DNA from: Verrucomicrobiales bacterium | Lineage (GTDB): Bacteria; Verrucomicrobiota; Verrucomicrobiia; Verrucomicrobiales; DEV007 | DNA: 57,816 nucleotides | Direction: 5' to 3' | Assembly (NCBI GenBank): GCA_002726915.1 | Contig: PBSY01000086.1 | Span: 1-57,816 of the forward strand | Shown: in pieces, positions 53,023-57,816 of the stretch | How the letters are laid out: each line of letters opens with the position of its first letter | Position numbering within the stretch: the stretch's first letter is position 1 | Translations under genes and position numbers: made by a program | The notes under the pieces: model-generated | Databases searched by the model: none | What the model was told of the DNA's origin: nothing | What the model saw: only the letters and a program-made list of their open reading frames with translations

Positions 53023-54483
53023 ATGAAGTCTACAGTTGCCCTGCTCGCTATTGTTTTTGCGCTTACTGCCAACCTTTCCGCCCGATCGTGGAAACAGGCG
53101 GCCACTGGGAAGGTGATTGAGGCTGAGTTGGTCAAATTTGAGGACGGCAAGGTCCACCTAAAGCTTGCTGATGGACGGATTGGACAGGTCGACGTGACCT
53201 CCCTGAGCCTTGAAGACCAGGAATACATCGCATCGCTGGAATCGTTACCCGCAGCAACTCCAGATGAGGGTGGTTCAAATTGGCCACAGTTCCGTGGCCC
53301 GAACCACGACGGAATTTCCCCTGATACTGGTTTGCTCAGCGAATGGCCTGAGGAGGGTCCTCAAAAGCTCTGGGTCTTCGAAGGTGCGGGCCTAGGTTAT
53401 TCGGGAATGTCAGTTGTTGGTGACAGTCTCTTCACTCTCGGCACTCAGGGAGATAAGCTCACTGTTGTCTGCGTGGGCATCACTAATGGCGAGGAGGTTT
53501 GGTCAACTGAGGTCGGTACTGATGATCAGAGCGGCTACAATGTAGGTTGGGGACACGGCCCCCGCAGTACGCCGACTATCGCGGACGGAAAGGTTTATGT
53601 GCTCGGTCCAAAAGGCTTGCTCGTCTGTCTTGATGCCGCAGAAGGTAGCACGGTGTGGAGCAAGAATTTGGTCGACGATTTTGGTGGAAAGTCAGGCGGA
53701 TGGGGGTTCTCTGAATCTCCTTTCGTCGATGGAGACAAGGTGGTGATTGGCCCCGGCGGTTCAGATTCTCCGGTGGTTGCTCTGAATAAGGATAATGGGA
53801 ACACTATCTGGAAGGCGTCGGGATTTAGCGTAGGTGGAAGCAAGGCTGAATATGCCACAGTCGTCGCTTTAGATCTGAACGGTAGGCGCCAGTATCTTCG
53901 CTTATTCAACGACAAGCTGGTTTCTCTCGACAGCGAGACTGGCGATTTGCTTTGGAGCACCGATTGGCCCGGTGGGCAGTCTCCAGCAGTGATCCCGACT
54001 CCTATTGCCGATGGTGATGAAATACTGATCGCTTCTGGCTATGGCGTGGGTTCCAAGCTCGTCAAGATCGATGCTGATAATCAGCCAAGTGACGTCTGGC
54101 AGGAGAAGACAATGAAGGTAAAGCACGGCGGAATGATCAAAAAGGGAGATTATGTCTACGGTTCTTCAGAAGGCGAGGGGCTCGTCTGTCTTGAGTGGAA
54201 ATCGGGTGAATTAGCGTGGAATGAGAAAGGTCAATTTTTCGGTAGCACCGATTCCGTCGCTCTTGCTGATGGTATGCTCTACGTACTCAACGATCAGACC
54301 GGAACACTCTCATTGGTCAAGGCGAGTCCTGATGGGTTTGAGCAGACAGGACAGTTTACGATGGATCCTCAGAGTGATCAGCGTCATCAAAAAGGTAAGG
54401 TCTGGACTTATCCATTACTGGTCGGTGGCAAATTGTTCCTGACCGATCAGGAAATCATTATCTGCTACGACATATCCAAGTGA
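53023..54483 (+). CDS. Exported PQQ-like beta-propeller protein with an SHD1 domain
   Basis: A 486-residue protein. After a signal peptide (about 1-20, MKSTVALLAIVFALTANLSA) comes an SHD1-type domain (RSWKQAATGKVIEAELVKFEDGKVHLKLADGRIGQVDVTSLS), a small beta domain common in Verrucomicrobia and Planctomycetes. The rest is a PQQ-like propeller with NWPQFRGPNHDGISPDTGLLSEWPEEGPQKLW and repeated WS/G-D blades (GEEVWSTEVGTDD, GSTVWSKNLVDDF). Such proteins are abundant and mostly uncharacterised; whether PQQ is bound is unknown. It has its own promoter gap of 216 bases. Confidence 0.85.
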   Translation: MKSTVALLAIVFALTANLSARSWKQAATGKVIEAELVKFEDGKVHLKLADGRIGQVDVTSLSLEDQEYIASLESLPAATPDEGGSNWPQFRGPNHDGISPDTGLLSEWPEEGPQKLWVFEGAGLGYSGMSVVGDSLFTLGTQGDKLTVVCVGITNGEEVWSTEVGTDDQSGYNVGWGHGPRSTPTIADGKVYVLGPKGLLVCLDAAEGSTVWSKNLVDDFGGKSGGWGFSESPFVDGDKVVIGPGGSDSPVVALNKDNGNTIWKASGFSVGGSKAEYATVVALDLNGRRQYLRLFNDKLVSLDSETGDLLWSTDWPGGQSPAVIPTPIADGDEILIASGYGVGSKLVKIDADNQPSDVWQEKTMKVKHGGMIKKGDYVYGSSEGEGLVCLEWKSGELAWNEKGQFFGSTDSVALADGMLYVLNDQTGTLSLVKASPDGFEQTGQFTMDPQSDQRHQKGKVWTYPLLVGGKLFLTDQEIIICYDISK

Positions 54484-54566
54484 TTGAAAATTGACGGCTT
54501 GCCTCGACGACTCCAAGTTCAACAGAACCGAGTGAGGCATTCGGTGCGGCTTTTAAGTTAGACTAC

Positions 54567-55946
54567 ATGTTAGGCATAGAGGAGACATCAGATGCTGTGA
54601 GCCGCCCTGGGAATTCAAAAGCCGGTCGCTGGGCGTGGCCCGTAATTTTGTTTTCGGTTCTGTTTATCGGCTGGCTGATAAACGTCATACCAACAGGAGC
54701 GCTCGATAGCGAGGATCCACAGGGATCCATTCCCAGCGCTAGTTCAGATCTTGCTGTGTTACAGATTCAGAGTCAGGCCATCATCGCCTCGGCTTCCATA
54801 GACAGTGCTAATGCGGCGGAAGCGCTAAAAACTCTGAGAGAACAGTCCCGTGGATTCAAGTCTCAAGCTGCCATTGTTCTATTGGAAGACTTCATCAACG
54901 CTCCGATGTCAGACCCGATCGCCAGCCTAGAGGTGATAAAAGAAGATAAGAATGCGCCTGAATGGTTGGAGCAAATCGAACGATCTCTTTCTGAGGGTAT
55001 TACTGCTGAGGAGCGGGCCGTCTTGCGAAACGAGCTGGGTTGGTTTGCCGAACTGGCGGCAGAGCCGGGTCGCATGGCTCCAGAGAAATCCGACGAAATA
55101 AAAATGCGGTCTGCGCAGGTGATTGTCCTGATCCTGTTGTGTCTGCTTGGCGCCGTCTTAGTGATTCTTGCGGGTGGACTCTTTCTTTTCATGCTAGCAA
55201 GAAATCAAAGGGTTACGGGGAAGGCCCTTAGATTCGATAATAAAGTCATACCGCGAGGAGTAATGCTGGAAGCTTTTGCTCTCTACCTTGGCATGGTGGC
55301 ACTGGGAGAAGCTGCAGCGATTGTGATTCATGGCAGTTTTTCTCTGGTTAGCTACGGCTTGTCTATAGTCGTACCGCTGGTGTGGCCAAGGATGAGAGGC
55401 TATCGATGGCGGCCCTTTTTTCGATCACTGGGGTGGCATCGTGGCGAAGGTGTCCTCAAAGAAATCTTCTTCGGCATTATTGGCTACTCCGGTGTTCTGG
55501 CAATTGCCTCAATTGGTATCTGCTTGACCTGGGTGATCACACTGCTCGTCGGCGTGTTCGCCGGAGGTGGTCCCGACTCGACCTTTGAGACAGCTTCGCC
55601 TCAGCCTCATCCAGTCCTCGGCTGGATGTTTAGAGGAGGTTGGGTGGAGAAGCTGTTTTGTCTCCTGCTCGCAGCTGTTTTGGCCCCACTACTTGAGGAG
55701 ACCCTATTTCGCGGAGCCTTGCATCGATATTTGAGGGGACGCCTTAGCTTTTTTCTGTCGGCCTTGATTACCGGTGTGATATTTGCGGTTCTTCACCCTC
55801 AGGGTTGGTTGGCAATTCCTGCCCTCGGAAGCATAGGGATCGGGTTTTCGCTTCTGAGAGAGTGGCGGGATTCGTTAATTGCCCCAACTGTCGCGCATGC
55901 CATCAATAATGGCCTTCTGATCGCCGTTGTGTGGTTGGCCCTTTAA
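54567..55946 (+). CDS. CPBP-family intramembrane metalloprotease with long N-terminal region
   Basis: A 459-residue membrane protein. The CPBP (Abi/CAAX-protease) core is at the C-terminus: EETLFRGALHRYL (E377/E378, R382), AVLHPQGWLAI (H410) and APTVAHAINNGL (H444), the residues that hold the metal. Several hydrophobic helices surround them. The N-terminal part is unusual: a membrane helix (about 24-41), a helical periplasm-side region (60-175) and a further helix (about 184-210) precede the protease domain, whereas most CPBP proteins are 220-300 residues. Its role is unknown; relatives process prenylated or bacteriocin-type peptides. Confidence 0.82.
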   Translation: MLGIEETSDAVSRPGNSKAGRWAWPVILFSVLFIGWLINVIPTGALDSEDPQGSIPSASSDLAVLQIQSQAIIASASIDSANAAEALKTLREQSRGFKSQAAIVLLEDFINAPMSDPIASLEVIKEDKNAPEWLEQIERSLSEGITAEERAVLRNELGWFAELAAEPGRMAPEKSDEIKMRSAQVIVLILLCLLGAVLVILAGGLFLFMLARNQRVTGKALRFDNKVIPRGVMLEAFALYLGMVALGEAAAIVIHGSFSLVSYGLSIVVPLVWPRMRGYRWRPFFRSLGWHRGEGVLKEIFFGIIGYSGVLAIASIGICLTWVITLLVGVFAGGGPDSTFETASPQPHPVLGWMFRGGWVEKLFCLLLAAVLAPLLEETLFRGALHRYLRGRLSFFLSALITGVIFAVLHPQGWLAIPALGSIGIGFSLLREWRDSLIAPTVAHAINNGLLIAVVWLAL

Positions 55947-56143
55947 TTTCATTCCAGGTCACAGGGTAATGTGATGGGCAGTGATATTTAGTTAAGATAT
56001 ATTAATAGTAAAATACCCTTGATAAATCACTTCGATCATCCTAGCCTCAAAATAATAAAGTCCCCACAACTCGAGCCTCTGTTACTTAGGGTAAGTCGTT
56101 TCAAAGGGTTTTTGTAATATCCTGCTCAATTTCTTCTCCCGCC

Positions 56144-57816
56144 ATGTCCTTCACATTTAGAAACCTGTTTTCTGAGGAAGGTGGAGACACATCTTCCGAA
56201 TTCTCGGAAGGAGCCAAAGGCACTGCCCTCAGAAACATCGTTGTTTCTTCTTCTGTAGAGAGTGCGCGCGGCGCACAACCAGCCGGGAACGAAAAAATTG
56301 AGGAGGTTGAGCGAACTCAGAGCTTTCTTGTCAGCGAGCTTCTCCCTTTCATTCCGCCAGCGATAGCGGCGAAGAGTGGCATCCCGATGGAGGAAGAGCT
56401 CACTCTTCCGATGTCGTCTGATGGTTCTACCGATGTTAAACTTTCGGCGGTTTACCAGGTTTGCCCCCAGTTGTTCGCTGCTGAAATCACGCCGCTGAAC
56501 GACTCAACGCTTACTCTTCCGGCCAAACTGGGAGTGGTCACTGGAGCCGAGGGATCTGTTGTCGGCCTGAATGAGATCACATTCGAAGCCCAACCACTCA
56601 GTTTGGGGGAGGAATACCGAGCAGAGAAGCTTGGCGTTGAGTCGGTTCCCGAGATAAAAGTCAACGAAACCGACCACGCTTTTTGGTCAACGGATCCTTT
56701 TGATGGTTTTTCAGGTTTTTGTGCTCCTGTTGACCCCACACCTGCAACGGAAAAATTCGGTAAAGGATCCGGAACTACCCCCGAGTCAAAAATAGCTGCT
56801 GAAACACAGCCCGCTGCCAAAACTACCTGGTCAGGTAAAAAAGAAGATTCCGCATTTCTTAGCGAACAGGCTAAGGGAGGTGGGGAAATTCCGTTTCCAA
56901 AAGTAAAGAAGCGAGGTGAACCCGTCAAAGAGACCGAAAGATGGGGGACGATGTTTGATGACGGATTCACCGTGAATACATCTCACGAAACCAGACTGGT
57001 TCCCGGAGGCCTTGGTGACATGCTTGACCAAGAGGCAGAACACGAAGCGATAGGCAACGCACAAAATACCGTCGATGATAGGGAAGTAGCGGATGAGACT
57101 AATCAAGCCTCGCTAGAGGCGCCACAGAAGTCCGAGGAGAAGGAACCCGATACCTTTGGTTTTGCCGCTGCTCAGGGCTCTGCTGAGGCAAAGAGTATTA
57201 AAAAGGACGACATTAACTGTGCTTTTGAAGCTCCTGTATCTTCCATCCGAGAAAGTTCAAGCATTGAACCTGCTGCGGATAATAGATACCCTAGATTGAA
57301 ACCTCTTGGACCGGTTGAGGCTTCGGCCGCAAAAAGTGCGGCGGCACGACCTGTCGAATCGAGTCCTGAGCTGAGGACGAAACCCGAGTCGGCGACTCAT
57401 GCTGCGATGGACTTTACTGCTTCTAGTAAAGAGACTGATAGCGAAGACAGGCCAGATCTCGAGATGAGGGCGATTTTTTCTTCAAGTGATTCCCTTCGCT
57501 TATCGTGCGTCGCTCGAAAAATTGCTGAGCTTCCCGGCATCTTGGGGTGTGCTTTAGCTACCCCAAGTCGCTTGGTGCAAGTGTCCCTCAGTGATGAAAA
57601 TCGACTCGGTGGAGAGGCTGAAGAAATGATTCAATCCGTGAAGAGTCTTGCTAAATTAACAGGACTTACGGATGCTCGATCATTCACTCTAGAGACTGAT
57701 AGAGGAATTGTTAGTCTTTTTACGGAAGGGCCCTGTTGCCTGATCGTTCGACATGATTTGCCTAAGTTTGGTCCGGGCATCAGGGAGAAGTTGATCGTGA
57801 TTTCGCGCAACATGTA
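56144..57816 (+). CDS. Acidic protein with C-terminal Roadblock/LC7-like domain (truncated by window)
   Basis: The frame is open from ATG 56144 to the window edge, 557 codons, with no stop. The first 400 residues are acidic, Ser/Glu-rich and low in complexity, with no signal peptide. A segment near 105-130 (VYQVCPQLFAAEITPLNDSTLTLPAKLGVV) resembles short folded motifs seen in Verrucomicrobial signalling proteins. The C-terminus (about 450 on, LRLSCVARKIAELPGILGCALATPSR, then GIVSLFTEGPCCLIVRHDL) has the shape of a Roadblock/LC7 domain, which regulates small GTPases (MglB-like). Resemblance is by pattern. It may continue beyond the window. Confidence 0.6.
   Translation, partial: MSFTFRNLFSEEGGDTSSEFSEGAKGTALRNIVVSSSVESARGAQPAGNEKIEEVERTQSFLVSELLPFIPPAIAAKSGIPMEEELTLPMSSDGSTDVKLSAVYQVCPQLFAAEITPLNDSTLTLPAKLGVVTGAEGSVVGLNEITFEAQPLSLGEEYRAEKLGVESVPEIKVNETDHAFWSTDPFDGFSGFCAPVDPTPATEKFGKGSGTTPESKIAAETQPAAKTTWSGKKEDSAFLSEQAKGGGEIPFPKVKKRGEPVKETERWGTMFDDGFTVNTSHETRLVPGGLGDMLDQEAEHEAIGNAQNTVDDREVADETNQASLEAPQKSEEKEPDTFGFAAAQGSAEAKSIKKDDINCAFEAPVSSIRESSSIEPAADNRYPRLKPLGPVEASAAKSAAARPVESSPELRTKPESATHAAMDFTASSKETDSEDRPDLEMRAIFSSSDSLRLSCVARKIAELPGILGCALATPSRLVQVSLSDENRLGGEAEEMIQSVKSLAKLTGLTDARSFTLETDRGIVSLFTEGPCCLIVRHDLPKFGPGIREKLIVISRNM

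Overview
This window reads as a chromosomal segment of a free-living, probably aquatic member of the Verrucomicrobiota. That placement is an inference. It rests on the mix of gene families: a Cys-type sulfatase beside a Tat-exported Gfo/Idh/MocA protein, an SHD1-plus-PQQ-propeller protein, kinases fused to PEGA and formylglycine-generating-enzyme-like (FGE-like) domains, a CPXCG zinc protein, and the scarcity of Shine-Dalgarno sequences. No rRNA or tRNA was found to confirm it. Base composition looks balanced to slightly GC-rich by eye. I saw no prophage, insertion sequence, integron or CRISPR array.

Layout. 1-3745 (minus): a truncated AddB-like recombination protein, a TrmH tRNA methyltransferase and an ABCG-type transporter. 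3873-12218 (plus): an AsmA-like anchored protein, then a complete eight-gene F1Fo ATP synthase operon (atpB-E-F-H-A-G-D-C). 12382-17123 (plus): a sodium/solute symporter, dnaA and dnaN. 17187-25165: metabolic genes including hisB-hisH, an M24 peptidase with an alpha-ketoglutaric-semialdehyde-type dehydrogenase, and ilvD divergent from a LysR regulator. 25205-26864: a strong hairpin, then a small winged-helix-like protein divergent from an FRG-domain protein across a repeat-rich spacer. 26877-31813: an esterase, a sulfatase, an oxidoreductase and an exported unknown, probably for polymer breakdown.

32046-55946 mixes housekeeping genes (asnS, cdd, pdxH, hpt, moaD, rpsA) with an unusual set of modular signalling proteins. 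One is a Ser/Thr kinase whose motifs look intact, with one transmembrane helix, PEGA domains and an FGE-like domain. One is a pseudokinase with a degenerate receiver, a transmembrane helix and an FGE-like domain. One is a membrane-anchored protein with five PEGA repeats and an FGE-like domain. Each kinase-type gene follows a gene for a membrane-anchored coiled-coil or TPR-like partner. All three FGE-like domains lack the catalytic cysteines, so they look like sensing or binding modules. The window ends in a long acidic protein with a C-terminal Roadblock/LC7-like domain.

How the genes fit together: the ATP synthase, DnaA/DnaN, S1, AsnRS and TrmH genes are core functions. The sulfatase, esterase, oxidoreductase, symporter and peptidase genes suggest a heterotroph living on sulfated polysaccharides and peptides. 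The kinase/PEGA/FGE-like set is the most likely place for an undescribed envelope-signalling system. Smaller observations include a probable structured rpsA leader, an atpE-atpF intercistronic hairpin, a compact ATP synthase delta subunit, and an active-looking kinase whose P-loop lies upstream of its first usable start codon.
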